Part shown: positions 1 through 7,563 of the stretch, one piece after another
How positions within the stretch are numbered: the stretch's first letter is position 1
Layout: each line of letters starts with the position of its first letter
Source: Microbacterium gubbeenense DSM 15944
GTDB taxonomy: Bacteria; Actinomycetota; Actinomycetes; Actinomycetales; Microbacteriaceae
Direction of reading: 5' to 3'
Length of the DNA: 64,000 bases
Assembly (NCBI RefSeq): GCF_000422745.1
Contig: NZ_AUGQ01000011.1
Span: 1-64,000 of the forward strand
Position numbers and translations under genes: made by a program
The notes under the pieces: model-generated
Told to the model about the DNA's origin: nothing
What the model saw: the letters and a program-made list of their open reading frames with translations, nothing else
Database searches by the model: none

Positions 1-1
1 C

Positions 2-319
2 GTCGCCGCCTACCGGCACAAGAAGCCGGGCACGGGGAAGAAGATCTTCACGCGCGTCATCGCCCAGCTCGCCGGCGGCATCCCACAGGATCTGCCCGAG
101 TTGATCACCCTCGGGCGGACGATCAAGCGGCGCGCGGGCGACATCCTCGCGTTCTTCGACCATCCCGGCACGAGCAATGGGCCGTCCGAGGCGATCAACG
201 GCAGGCTCGAGCATCTCCGCGGCACCGCCCTGGGCTTCAGGAACCTGACCCACTACATCGCGAGGAGCTTGCTCGAGACCGGCGGGTTCAGGCCGCTACT
301 ACACCCTCAAACACGATGA
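2..319 (+). CDS. ISL3-family transposase, C-terminal part (5' end outside window)
   Basis: The open frame enters from the left edge and ends at TGA 317-319, giving about 105 residues. It shows the typical end of DDE ISL3 transposases: a segment with SNGPSEAINGRLEHLRG (the region around the last acidic catalytic residue) followed by GFRNLTHYIARSLLETGGFRP. The protein would catalyse cut-and-paste movement of the element. The N-terminal zinc finger and the first two acidic residues are not in view. The frame is open throughout the visible part, so this copy could be functional. Confidence 0.85.
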   Translation, partial: VAAYRHKKPGTGKKIFTRVIAQLAGGIPQDLPELITLGRTIKRRAGDILAFFDHPGTSNGPSEAINGRLEHLRGTALGFRNLTHYIARSLLETGGFRPLLHPQTR

Positions 320-830
320 GCCCCTTCACCCCCTCGAAGCGGTGCTCCTCGTCGATCAGCACCCGCTTGCCCTCGGCCATAACGGCGTCGTTGGCGGTGT
401 CCCAGGCCACCCCGAGCCCCTCGGCGACCCGAGCCACGGTCAGGTGCTGGACCACGATCCCTTCCAGCGCCCACCGCAGAGCGCGCCGAGACAACTTGGC
501 CCGGGGCTCGGCCGCGGCGGTGGTGTCCTGGCGCCACACATACCCGCAGCCGCTGCAGCGGTAACGGCGCACGACGACCTCCAGCGTCGTGGGCCGCCAG
601 CCCAGTGGTTCGTGGGCAAGCCGTCGGACCACGGTGTCACGTGGTCTCCCTTCGCAGCCGCAGCGCCGGCACCACTGGTCGGGCTCGACCACCTGACAGG
701 CCAATACGGCACGATCCGGCTCGAGTCGCTGCCCGGTGACAACGAGGCCGAGTTCGTCGAGGCGGCAGAAGGCAGTCAGGTCGGGGCTGGCGAACGCATC
801 AGCGCGCCCGCCGACGGTAGCGTCGTGCAC
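288..830 (-). pseudogene. ISL3-family transposase, N-terminal part, interrupted
   Basis: The 180-codon frame encodes the ISL3 N-terminal zinc-binding domain, with CRRCGCEG and YRCSGCGYVW as paired cysteine motifs about 40 residues apart. A helix-turn-helix segment follows (LTVARVAEGLGVAWDTAND), and the frame reaches DEEHRFEGVK where the catalytic domain should begin. There it runs into the end of the other element: the last eleven residues (GLIVFEGVVAA) are encoded by that element's terminal repeat and flanking codons. All catalytic acidic residues are missing, so the product cannot transpose DNA. A truncated product could still bind its own ends and act as an inhibitor, but that is speculation. 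Confidence 0.85.
299..322 (+). repeat. Right terminal inverted repeat of the nested ISL3 element
   Basis: This 24-base sequence begins CTACACCCTC and ends GAGCC. It matches the other ISL3 end at 929-952 at 18 of 24 positions, with both outer blocks conserved and the middle different. This indicates two related but distinct ISL3 elements. It marks the exact right border of the nested element. Confidence 0.75.
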
Positions 831-952
831 GTCGAGGTCTTTCGGGCTGAGTGTGTAGGAGCTCTCATCCTCGGGAGACCTCGACCCTCACCCCGACACC
901 GACGCGCCGGCCCGCCGCGCGACGTGCGCTACACCCTCATCTGGGAAGAGCC
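323..952 (-). mobile_element. Second ISL3-family element, interrupted, left part
   Basis: On the minus strand this segment carries a left terminal inverted repeat (929-952), a short leader and the first 169 codons of an ISL3 transposase. It then stops at the border of the other element. Its remaining part would lie left of the window if the two were nested. The outer border at 952/953 sits only 16 bp upstream of the -35 box of the TetR operon. No GGATCC hexamer occurs in the first 960 bases although it is common elsewhere, consistent with imported DNA. Confidence 0.75.
929..952 (-). repeat. Left terminal inverted repeat of the interrupted ISL3 element
   Basis: Read on the minus strand this 24-base end starts GGCTCTTCCC and finishes GAGGGTGTAG. 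It lies about 100 bp upstream of the transposase start, the usual place for an ISL3 left end. It pairs with the partly different end at 299-322. Confidence 0.7.
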
Positions 953-968
953 CTGAATCATCGAGGCA

Positions 969-998
969 TTGACAACGTACTGAACGAGTGTTTAATGT
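969..998 (+). promoter_or_regulatory. Promoter of the TetR-ABC exporter operon, apparently leaderless
   Basis: A consensus -35 box TTGACA (969-974) is followed by the -10 candidates TTTAAT (991-996, 16-bp spacer) or TAATGT (993-998, 18-bp spacer). Transcription would start at or next to the ATG at 1006, so no ribosome binding site is expected. This favours ATG 1006 over the in-frame GTG at 988, which lies upstream of the predicted start of transcription. Confidence 0.65.
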
Positions 999-1016
999 GT
1001 TGAACATGCGTTCAGT
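979..1016 (+). promoter_or_regulatory. Inverted repeat over the promoter, likely TetR operator
   Basis: The perfect arms ACTGAACG (979-986) and CGTTCAGT (1009-1016) are separated by 22 bases and flank the -10 box and start codon. A TetR-family dimer or pair of dimers bound here would block transcription, so autoregulation of the operon by its first gene is the likely role. The arms are from the sequence; the assignment to this regulator is inferred from position. Confidence 0.6.
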
Positions 1017-1653
1017 TAATGTCGACGACCTGACCACTCGGGCCCGGATCCGCAATTCGGCCATCGAGCTGATCGGCGCGCACGGCTTCGACCGGGCGAG
1101 CATGCGAATGATCGCGCAGGCCGCGGAGGTGAGTCCGGCACTCGTCGTTCACCACTTCGGAGACAAGGACGGCCTGCGGGCGGCGTGCAATGCGCATGTC
1201 GCTGCGATGTTCACAGTCGAGCGCGAGGGGGCGGATGGGGCACAAATCACCATCCAGGCCATTCAGACGGCGCTGGGCGATCTCGACGCCTACGGACCCG
1301 CGCTCAACTACCTCGCGCGGATGCTGTCCGATGGCAGCTCGCGCTCGGCGGATGATCTGTTCGACGGCATCCTTCAGGGCACGCTCCAATCGGTTCGAGA
1401 GCAAGAGCAATCCGGAGTGATCCATCCGCAGAGCGACCCGGCGGGCACCGCGCTGATCCTCACGCTCTTCGGCCTCGCGCCCATCGTCCTGGCTCGCCAT
1501 TTCTCACGGTCCCTCGGCGTGCAAGAGCTCACGCCCGCGGCCATCGCACGCATCACCGTCCCGCTGCTGGAACTGTTCACACACGGCTTCTACGCAGACG
1601 ATTCGATCTTGAACGCGGCGAAGACCGCGATGGAGAACGAGGAGCAGCCATGA
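1006..1653 (+). CDS. TetR-family transcriptional regulator
   Basis: The 215-residue protein has an N-terminal helix-turn-helix at about residues 10-58, with RASMRMIAQAAEVSPALVVH followed by HFGDKDGL, the TetR hallmark. The C-terminal part is a helical ligand-binding and dimerisation domain. It probably represses its own operon through the inverted repeat overlapping the promoter, and is released by a small molecule, perhaps a substrate of the exporter encoded next. The stop codon overlaps the start of the ATPase gene (ATGA), so the two are translationally coupled. ATG 1006 is chosen because the promoter places the transcription start there; a GTG at 988 would add six residues. Confidence 0.88.
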   Translation: MRSVNVDDLTTRARIRNSAIELIGAHGFDRASMRMIAQAAEVSPALVVHHFGDKDGLRAACNAHVAAMFTVEREGADGAQITIQAIQTALGDLDAYGPALNYLARMLSDGSSRSADDLFDGILQGTLQSVREQEQSGVIHPQSDPAGTALILTLFGLAPIVLARHFSRSLGVQELTPAAIARITVPLLELFTHGFYADDSILNAAKTAMENEEQP

Positions 1654-2579
1654 CAACGCCTCCGATCATCCACTGCGACAAGCTGACCAAGAGATTCGGC
1701 AGCTTCACCGCCGTGCATGACCTCGAGCTCGACCTTTTGCCGGGAACCGTGCTCGGCTTCCTCGGTCCGAACGGGGCGGGTAAGAGCACCACGATTCGTA
1801 TGATGCTCGGGCTTTCGAAGCCGACGTCGGGCACGGTGCGTCTCTTCGGTGAGGATCCGTTGCGCGGTCGAGCGGTGCGCGCGCGGGTCGGATACTCGCC
1901 GGGAGAGCTCCGCTTGGACGACCGACTGACCGTGGCCGCGACGCTGAGAAGCTGGGCGCGACTCCGCGGCGGCGTCGATGAGGCGTTCCGCGATCGCCTC
2001 ATCGATCGGCTCGGGGTGCAGGTGGATCGGCACGTGCGCGGCCTCTCGACCGGGAATCGCCGCAAGGTCGCACTCGTCGGCGCGCTGATGTCGCGCCCGG
2101 AACTGCTGATTCTCGATGAGCCCACGAACGGGCTCGATCCGCTCGTGCAGCACGAGTTCATGTGCATCCTCGAAGAGGTCACGGCATCTGGCACGAGCGT
2201 GCTCCTGTCGTCGCACATTCTCAGTGAGGTCGAACGCATTGCCGACCGAATCGTCGTCATCCGGGCGGGTGCGGTCGTGGCGGATGGGGCCACCGACGAA
2301 CTGCGCAGGGGTGCGTCTCAGGAGTACAGGGCCGTGTTCACGGACACCGCACCCGCACCATCCGCACTGGAGTCGCTCTCTGGGTCGCGATCGGTCGATT
2401 CTCCTCAAGCCGGTGAGCTGAGGGTCCAGTGGGCGGGACCGCCGCGCGAGCTCCTGCGGAAACTCAGCGAGTACGACCTCGAGTCGCTCACGGCGCCCGA
2501 GCCCGACCTGGGAACGGCGTTCATGTCGTACTACCGCAACGATCACAGTCCTGAGCTGTCGGAGAGGGGCGCATGGTGA
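1650..2579 (+). CDS. ABC transporter ATP-binding protein (drug/antibiotic exporter type)
   Basis: The 309-residue cytoplasmic ATPase energises export together with the permease that follows. Walker A is GPNGAGKST (39-47), the signature is a variant LSTGN (132-136) instead of LSGGQ, Walker B is LLILDEPT (152-159) with D-loop GLDP, and the switch histidine is in LLSSHIL. An additional domain of about 90 residues follows residue 215, as in CcmA/DrrA/YhaQ-type exporters. It overlaps the TetR gene by 4 bp and the permease gene by 7 bp. The substrate is unknown; linkage to TetR suggests a toxic or signalling compound. Confidence 0.88.
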   Translation: MTTPPIIHCDKLTKRFGSFTAVHDLELDLLPGTVLGFLGPNGAGKSTTIRMMLGLSKPTSGTVRLFGEDPLRGRAVRARVGYSPGELRLDDRLTVAATLRSWARLRGGVDEAFRDRLIDRLGVQVDRHVRGLSTGNRRKVALVGALMSRPELLILDEPTNGLDPLVQHEFMCILEEVTASGTSVLLSSHILSEVERIADRIVVIRAGAVVADGATDELRRGASQEYRAVFTDTAPAPSALESLSGSRSVDSPQAGELRVQWAGPPRELLRKLSEYDLESLTAPEPDLGTAFMSYYRNDHSPELSERGAW

Positions 2580-3373
2580 ACGCAGAACTTCTCAACCGAG
2601 GCCTCGGCGCACAGCGCCGCGGTGCTCTCGTCTGGGCGATCGCCCTGGTCGGCCTCACGGCGTCGGTGCTGGCGGTCTGGCCGGCGATGAGCGAGTCCGA
2701 CTCCCTCGACTCGCTCGCCTCGGGCATGTCGCCGGAACTGGTCTCGGCGCTCGGTCTCGAAGCGTTGTCATCCCCCGCGGGATTCCTCAACGGCAACCTT
2801 TATGCGATCTTCCTTCCGCTGCTCTTCGCGGTGCTCGGCATCATGCACATGAACGCCCTCACTGCGGCAGACGAAGACTCCGGGCGTCTCGAACTGCTGC
2901 TCGCCCTCCCCGTCAGTCGCGTCAGCGTCTACCTCAGTCGGTTCGTCGCGGTCGTGCTCGTTCTGGTCGTTGTTGCGCTTCTCGTCGGAGCAACCGTCGC
3001 ATTCGGGGGAGCGACTCTTGACATGGACCTCGAGGCCGCGGGAGTAGCGGCCGCGACCGTGAGCGTCCTTCTTCTCGCGCTGTTCCATGCCGCTCTCGCG
3101 CTGGCTCTGTCGGGCGCCGGACTGCGCGCGGGGGTCGTGGTCTCCGCGTCGTTCGGGGTGCTTGTCGTGGGGTACCTGATCTATGCGCTGCTGCCGATGA
3201 TCGAGTCTTTCGATGATCTGGCGGCGGCATCGCCCTGGCACTGGGCGCTCGGTGGGCAACCCCTTGAAAGCGGATTCGACGGCACAGGTCTCGCGCTGTT
3301 GGGCGGCGGCACCACCGTGCTCGTTCTCGTGGGTCTCGTCGCAGTGCGTGAGCGAACTATCCGAACCGCCTAA
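2573..3373 (+). CDS. ABC exporter permease (ABC-2 type)
   Basis: The 266-residue integral membrane protein has about six predicted membrane segments, near residues 18-36, 76-96, 122-146, 157-178, 184-208 and 240-258. The extracytoplasmic loop after the first segment is rich in Ser, Leu and acidic residues. The LELLLALPVSR stretch between segments 2 and 3 resembles the coupling region of ABC-2 permeases. Its start overlaps the end of the ATPase gene by 7 bp, so the pair forms one exporter. No terminator is obvious after the stop. Confidence 0.83.
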   Translation: MVNAELLNRGLGAQRRGALVWAIALVGLTASVLAVWPAMSESDSLDSLASGMSPELVSALGLEALSSPAGFLNGNLYAIFLPLLFAVLGIMHMNALTAADEDSGRLELLLALPVSRVSVYLSRFVAVVLVLVVVALLVGATVAFGGATLDMDLEAAGVAAATVSVLLLALFHAALALALSGAGLRAGVVVSASFGVLVVGYLIYALLPMIESFDDLAAASPWHWALGGQPLESGFDGTGLALLGGGTTVLVLVGLVAVRERTIRTA

Positions 3374-3379
3374 CGTCGA

Positions 3380-3557
3380 GCGTGGGCCGCTCGCGCAAAG
3401 CCTGCGTGCCATCGCGGCGGAGATCGGCGTGAGCCACACTGCCACGCGCCATCATGTCGGTTCGAACGCCGGGCTGCTCCCCGCGATCGCGCCAGAAGAG
3501 TTCGGCATACTGCGATCGCGGCGCGCAGTACCGCTGCGGATGCCGCCGCCACGCTGA
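3380..3557 (+). pseudogene. Relic of a TetR-family regulator (helix-turn-helix only)
   Basis: Directly after the permease, the reading frame starting near 3380 encodes LAQSLRAIAAEIGVSHTATR followed by HHVGSNAGLLPAIA, a recognisable TetR DNA-binding domain. It has no usable start in this frame after the permease stop, and the frame ends at 3557 without a ligand-binding domain. It looks like the remains of a second regulator, or of a regulator that once stood at the end of this operon. The similarity is strong over about 40 residues only. Confidence 0.6.
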
Positions 3558-3783
3558 CAGTCGGCGGCGAGACAGCAGGTACGCTCACGCCACGTCATCC
3601 TGGCCCGGTCGCCGCGCTCGCGGCTGCAAGTTCCGAAGGCACTGTTCGGAGCGAACTCGCGTTCCCCGTCGATGGAGGTCAGCCGAGCGCGCTTCTCGTC
3701 GAGCCGGCGGACGGAGCCGAGGTCGGTCCGACGCTCCGTTGCGATTCCGGAAACGCCGGGCGCGCCGTGACATCCTGAATCTT
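3558..3783 (+). other. Intergenic stretch, probably decayed coding sequence
   Basis: This stretch before the YeiH-like gene contains no convincing gene. One frame (about 3551-3778) is free of stops and has ordinary composition but no start codon and no recognisable domain. It may be further debris of the TetR relic region. A short GC hairpin (GCCGCCG...CGGCGGC around 3542-3568) has no T-run. No clear promoter for the following gene was found. Confidence 0.35.
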
Positions 3784-4821
3784 GTGCAGTTCGCCCCCGT
3801 TCAGACTCTCCCGAAACGCTTCGTCGATCGGGGGAACGATGTCTGGCCGGGATTGCTCGTGTGCCTCGGAATCGCGGGCGTCGCGACGGTGATCGGCCGG
3901 TTCGTGCCGCTCGTCGGGTCGGCAATTCCCGCCGTGATCCTCGGCGTCGTCATCGCACTGGTGCGCCGGCCCAGCGGTCGTATCGCGCCGGGTGTGACGT
4001 ATTCGGGCAAGTTCGTGCTGCAGTGCGCGGTCGTGCTGCTCGGATCCCAGCTGTCGCTCACGAGCATCGTGACAGTCGGCGCCGAATCGCTGCCGGTCAT
4101 GCTCGTCTCGCTCGGGGTGTGCCTGATTGGCGCTTGGCTCATCGGCCGCGCAATGCGGATCGAGCGCGACATCACGACGCTCATCGGCGTCGGCACGGGC
4201 ATCTGCGGTGCGTCCGCGATCGCCGCCGTCTCACCGATCATCAAGGCACGCAACGCGGACATCTCGTATGCGATCTCGACCGTGTTCCTGTTCAACATTC
4301 TCGCCGTCATGATCTTCCCGTTCGTCGGCCACGCGCTCGGCATGACGCCGCACGCGTTCGGGCTGTTCGCCGGAACCGCCGTGAACGACACGAGCTCGGT
4401 CGTGGCCGCCGCGAGCGTGTTCAGCGCCTCGGCGCTCGGCTTCGCGGTCGTGGTAAAGCTCGTGCGCACGCTCATGATCATCCCGATCAGCGTGACGCTC
4501 GCGGTTGTCGAAGCACGTCGATCCGGTCGGGGCGAACGCATGAGCCTCGCGCGGATCCTCACGCTCGTTCCCTGGTTCCTCATCGGTTTCGTGCTCGTCG
4601 CCTGTGTCGCATCGACCGGAGTCATCACGCCCGCAGCCACATCGGTGATCAGCGAGATCAGCGTCTTTCTCGTGGCGACGGCGCTTGCGGGAATCGGGCT
4701 GTCGACCGACCTGGCCGCGATCCGCACAGCGGGCCTGCGCCCGCTCGCGCTCGGCGGAATCCTGTCGTTGCTCGTGGCCATGAGCACTCTCAGCATGATG
4801 TTCGTGACGGGGCATATCTGA
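3784..4821 (+). CDS. YeiH/UPF0324 family putative sulfate exporter
   Basis: The 345-residue membrane protein, close to the usual family length of about 350, has roughly ten hydrophobic segments and the conserved stretches PAVILGVVIALV, KFVLQCAVVLLGSQLS, GVGTGICGASAIAAVSP and FAGTAVNDTSSVVAA. The family is annotated as putative sulfate or sulfur-anion exporters on limited evidence. The frame extends further upstream, but that extension is arginine-rich and unlike the family, so GTG 3784 just before FAPVQTLPKR is chosen. It is a single gene with no LysR regulator next to it, unlike yeiH in enterobacteria. Confidence 0.82.
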   Translation: MQFAPVQTLPKRFVDRGNDVWPGLLVCLGIAGVATVIGRFVPLVGSAIPAVILGVVIALVRRPSGRIAPGVTYSGKFVLQCAVVLLGSQLSLTSIVTVGAESLPVMLVSLGVCLIGAWLIGRAMRIERDITTLIGVGTGICGASAIAAVSPIIKARNADISYAISTVFLFNILAVMIFPFVGHALGMTPHAFGLFAGTAVNDTSSVVAAASVFSASALGFAVVVKLVRTLMIIPISVTLAVVEARRSGRGERMSLARILTLVPWFLIGFVLVACVASTGVITPAATSVISEISVFLVATALAGIGLSTDLAAIRTAGLRPLALGGILSLLVAMSTLSMMFVTGHI

Positions 4822-4833
4822 CGCAAATACTCC

Positions 4834-4862
4834 TTGATCTGATCGTAGATATGTTCTAAACT
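4834..4862 (+). promoter_or_regulatory. Leaderless promoter of the DUF222/HNH gene
   Basis: TTGATC (4834-4839), a 17-bp spacer and TAAACT (4857-4862) precede the ATG at 4869 by exactly six bases. The geometry puts the transcription start on or within a base of the ATG. The AT-rich stretch 4821-4862 is unlike the surrounding DNA. Confidence 0.7.
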
Positions 4863-4868
4863 GAAGAC

Positions 4869-6368
4869 ATGGCAAAGGCGTCGATATTCGAATCTCTCGC
4901 GGATGGTGTGCGCGAGCGAGTATCGGCGGCCGTGCCGGTCGTTGAGAGCCAGACGGCGGCCGTGTCCGCGCTGTCTGATAGCGATCTCGTGGCGACGGCG
5001 CAGGATCTCGAGGCGCTGGGGCGCCACGTCGATGCGCTGCGCGTGCGAGTTGCGGGCGAGATCGATGCCCGCTCCGATCGCGAGGGGTCGGGGCGCGCGA
5101 ACGAGGATCGGCTCTCGGTGCGGTTCGACTGCGCGAACGCGGTCGAGGTGCTCGAGCGGGCGACGCTGGTCTCGGTTCGCGAGGCGCGTTCACGGATCCG
5201 CCTCGACCGTCGCACGCGCGAGCGTACGACGCTCACGGGCGTCCAGCGACCGGCGGAGTATCCGGCCGTTGCCGCGGCGCTGCACGACGGCGCGATCGGC
5301 GTCGAGACGGCTCACTACCTCACCGACGAGTTCGAGCGTCTCGAGCGTCGTGGGGGAGTGTCCCACGACGAGAAGGAGACGGGCGAGCGCGAGATCATCG
5401 AAGCCGCGGTGACGGGGTTCAGTGACGCGGACTGCTCGTCGGACGAGGTGCTGCCGCAGACGTTCGACGAGTTTCGCGTTATGGTCGGCGCCTGGGCCGA
5501 GTTCCTGACTCGCGACGGCGTCGAGCCGGATGCTGAGCTCGCGGCCCGCTTTCGTGGGATCCGGCTCGGTCGAGCCCGCGATGGGCTCGTGCCGCTGAGT
5601 GGAAGCCTGATGCCCGAGGCGGCGGCCGGTCTGCAACGACTGTTCGACGCGCACCGCGGCTCCTCTCCGAGATTCAGCACGATGCCCGAGCATGCGGCCG
5701 AGGGCGACGCGTGGGGCGACGAGATGATCGTCGACCCGCGCACGGTTCCGCAGATCCGGCACGACGTGTTCGTCTCGATGATTCAGACGGCGGCGGCATC
5801 GTCCGATGCGCCATCGCTCGGCGGCGCCGCGCCGACGCTCGTCGTGACCGTGAGCGCCGACGATCTAGACGGCGGCGTCGCCGATATTGAGGGAGTCGAC
5901 ATCCCGGTACCGGCGTCGGTCGCGCATCGAATCGCGTGCACCGGCGCGGTGCAGAAGGTGGTGTTCGATCAGGCGGGCCGAATCATCGACCTCGGCGCGC
6001 GGGAACGCCTGTTCAGCGCGCATCAGCGTCGAGCGATCGGCGTCCGCGACGGCGGTTGCATCATTCCAGGCTGTTCGATTCCGGCCGCATGGTGCGAGGT
6101 CCACCACGTCGACGAACACTCGCACGGCGGTCCGACGCACACCGACAACGGGGTGCTGCTCTGCTGGAGCCACCACCACAATCTGGATCGATCCGAGTGG
6201 CAGATCCAGATGCGTGACGGCGTGCCGTTCGTGAAGGCGCCGCGATGGGTCGATCATCGACGAATCTTCCGGCCGGTACGTTCTCGGAACGCCGAACGGG
6301 AGCGGATTCGACGACGACGGCGGGAGAAGACTGAGTCGCATCGCGAGGCGCCGGTGCTCGAGGTGTGA
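4869..6368 (+). CDS. DUF222 domain and HNH endonuclease signature protein
   Basis: The 499-residue protein belongs to the 13E12-repeat family that occurs in many copies in actinobacteria. Residues 20-350 form the DUF222 region. The C-terminal HNH segment at about residues 397-440 contains CIIPGCSIPAAWCEVHHVD and LLCWSHHHNLDR, with the cysteine and histidine residues expected for a metal-bound HNH fold. Nuclease activity is implied by the fold but the biological role is unknown. The C-terminus is very basic (RRRRREK), suiting nucleic acid binding. It is a single gene with its own leaderless promoter. Members of this family often spread by recombination between copies. Confidence 0.87.
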   Translation: MAKASIFESLADGVRERVSAAVPVVESQTAAVSALSDSDLVATAQDLEALGRHVDALRVRVAGEIDARSDREGSGRANEDRLSVRFDCANAVEVLERATLVSVREARSRIRLDRRTRERTTLTGVQRPAEYPAVAAALHDGAIGVETAHYLTDEFERLERRGGVSHDEKETGEREIIEAAVTGFSDADCSSDEVLPQTFDEFRVMVGAWAEFLTRDGVEPDAELAARFRGIRLGRARDGLVPLSGSLMPEAAAGLQRLFDAHRGSSPRFSTMPEHAAEGDAWGDEMIVDPRTVPQIRHDVFVSMIQTAAASSDAPSLGGAAPTLVVTVSADDLDGGVADIEGVDIPVPASVAHRIACTGAVQKVVFDQAGRIIDLGARERLFSAHQRRAIGVRDGGCIIPGCSIPAAWCEVHHVDEHSHGGPTHTDNGVLLCWSHHHNLDRSEWQIQMRDGVPFVKAPRWVDHRRIFRPVRSRNAERERIRRRRREKTESHREAPVLEV

Positions 6369-6409
6369 CCTCAGCTCAGGTCATCTCGGCATGCTCCGCG
6401 CACGAAAAC

Positions 6410-6446
6410 GGGCCGCCGCGACGCGATATCTGCGTCCCGGCGGCCC
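6410..6446. terminator. Bidirectional terminator between convergent genes
   Basis: A 15-bp stem (6410-6424 with 6432-6446, one mismatch) encloses a seven-base loop. On the minus strand it is followed by GTTTT, a good intrinsic terminator for the antitoxin-like gene. On the plus strand the tail is weaker (TCTCG) but the hairpin may still serve the HNH gene. Confidence 0.75.
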
Positions 6447-6463
6447 TCTCGTTCGGTCGAGTG

Positions 6464-6646
6464 TTACTCGTTCCCGATCTTGCCGTCGATGTTGTTGCGG
6501 ATGTCGGCCGCCTGATCGGCATACTTGCCGTCGCCTACCTTGCCCGCAAGCCCCTCAGCCTTGTCGAGAACCGAGTCGCTGATCTCCTCGGCCTTTTCTG
6601 AATTCAGCGCATCCTTTGCGTTGTTCACAAGATCGTCGAAACCCAT
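6464..6646 (-). CDS. MT0933-type antitoxin-like small protein, orphan
   Basis: This 60-residue, lysine- and aspartate-rich helical protein starts MGFDDLVNNAKDAL and contains LAGKVGDGKYADQAADIRN. It resembles the Rv0909/MT0933 antitoxin family, whose members have a short helical pattern with a GGKYADQ-like motif. In mycobacteria the partner toxin Rv0910 is encoded next to it; here neither neighbour is such a toxin, so a toxin-antitoxin role is doubtful and a general stress-protein role is possible. GGAAGGGG about six bases before the ATG supports the start. Confidence 0.68.
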   Translation of the reverse strand: MGFDDLVNNAKDALNSEKAEEISDSVLDKAEGLAGKVGDGKYADQAADIRNNIDGKIGNE

Positions 6647-6739
6647 TGGCGGCCCCTTCCGTGTGCGTAAGGCGGTGCGAGCGCGCCGCTGGCACCAGTG
6701 TGCGTCAGAGATGGCACCGTTGTCCAGACCTTTCGCGAG

Positions 6740-7563
6740 TCAGCGCAGCGACGTGTGGCGCTGCACTGAGCGCGCACCCCACCACGCGAACAGGCACGAC
6801 GCCGCGACGCTCACGAGCAGAATCCCGAGGCCGAACACCTCCGGCGCCTCGCCCGACGTGCCGCCCGCGACCTCATCGACGAAGGTGCGGAACATGCCCT
6901 CCGCAACGAACGAGCCTGCGTCGGGGCCCGTGAGCCGCGCGCCGAGCGGGACAAAGAGCATCGCCGCGAACCCGACGACCGTCACGGCGACGTACATGAG
7001 CACGGCGCCGATCACCGGCGCGCCGAAGCCGAGATGGTTGAAGCGCGCGCGTGCGCCGACCGACATGATTCCGGCGCCCACAATCACGAGGTAGACGAGC
7101 TGCAGCACGACGCATCCGACGAAGAACCAGGTCATGCTGGCTCCGAGCTGTTCGAGTCCGAGCCGCAGGAACTCGAAGACGTCCTGGCCGACAGACTGCG
7201 CGAATACCGCGGCGCACGCGAACAGCCCGAGCGCGGTCAGCACGACCGCCGCGAGCGATGCCGCGATGCCGTACAGCACCTTCGCCGAGAACAGCGCGCG
7301 CCCCGTTGCGGGAACGACCATCGTGAAGTAGCCCTCGCGGCCGTACATCGTGCGCCAGTAGTTCTCCGCGAGGATGCCGAGCACGATCGGTGTGAGGGCG
7401 ATCATGGCGATGATCGCCACCCCCAGACCGATCCCGCCGAGCACCGGTACCTCGAGCACGAGATGACGAGCGATACGGTCGCGACGAGCATCAGAATTCC
7501 GACCGTGCTCGAGAGCGATTTCCACGTTGCGCTGAGGTCCTGCGCAAAGATCTTGCGGATCAT
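6740..7563 (-). pseudogene. ABC transporter permease of the GntR-linked operon, frameshifted near 7450-7470
   Basis: The true start is ATG 7563-7561, which overlaps the ATPase stop as ATGA and encodes MIRKIFAQDLSATWKSLSST and then a membrane segment (VGILMLVATVSLVIS). Near 7450-7470 this frame ends its similarity, and the protein continues in another frame with LEVPVLGGIGLGVAIIAMIA. The rest is a normal multi-spanning permease of about 240 residues with WRTMYGREGYFTMVVPATG, the usual motif of YtrC/D-like permeases. A single-base insertion or deletion would restore one protein of about 275 residues. Either the gene is inactive or the base call is wrong; the downstream frame shows no further damage. 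Confidence 0.75.

Larger units (their letters stand above)
1..322 (+). mobile_element. ISL3-family insertion sequence, right-hand part only
   Basis: The window opens inside an ISL3-type element. Visible are the C-terminal part of its transposase (2-319) and its right terminal inverted repeat (299-322). The transposase stop codon lies inside the inverted repeat. The element ends exactly where the reading frame of an opposite-strand ISL3 transposase is cut, so it appears to have inserted into that gene. The left end is outside the window, so whether this copy is intact cannot be judged. ISL3 elements usually make an 8-bp target duplication; if so, 323-330 would be the right copy. Confidence 0.8.

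Noticed and set aside
3454-3783. N-terminal extension of the YeiH-like protein by 110 residues
   Set aside because: The extension is arginine-rich, overlaps the TetR relic in another frame, and does not resemble the family, which starts near GTG 3784.
4869-6368. The DUF222/HNH protein as part of a homing element or defence system
   Set aside because: The family is common and repeated in actinobacterial chromosomes; there is no intron, intein, methylase or defence partner nearby.
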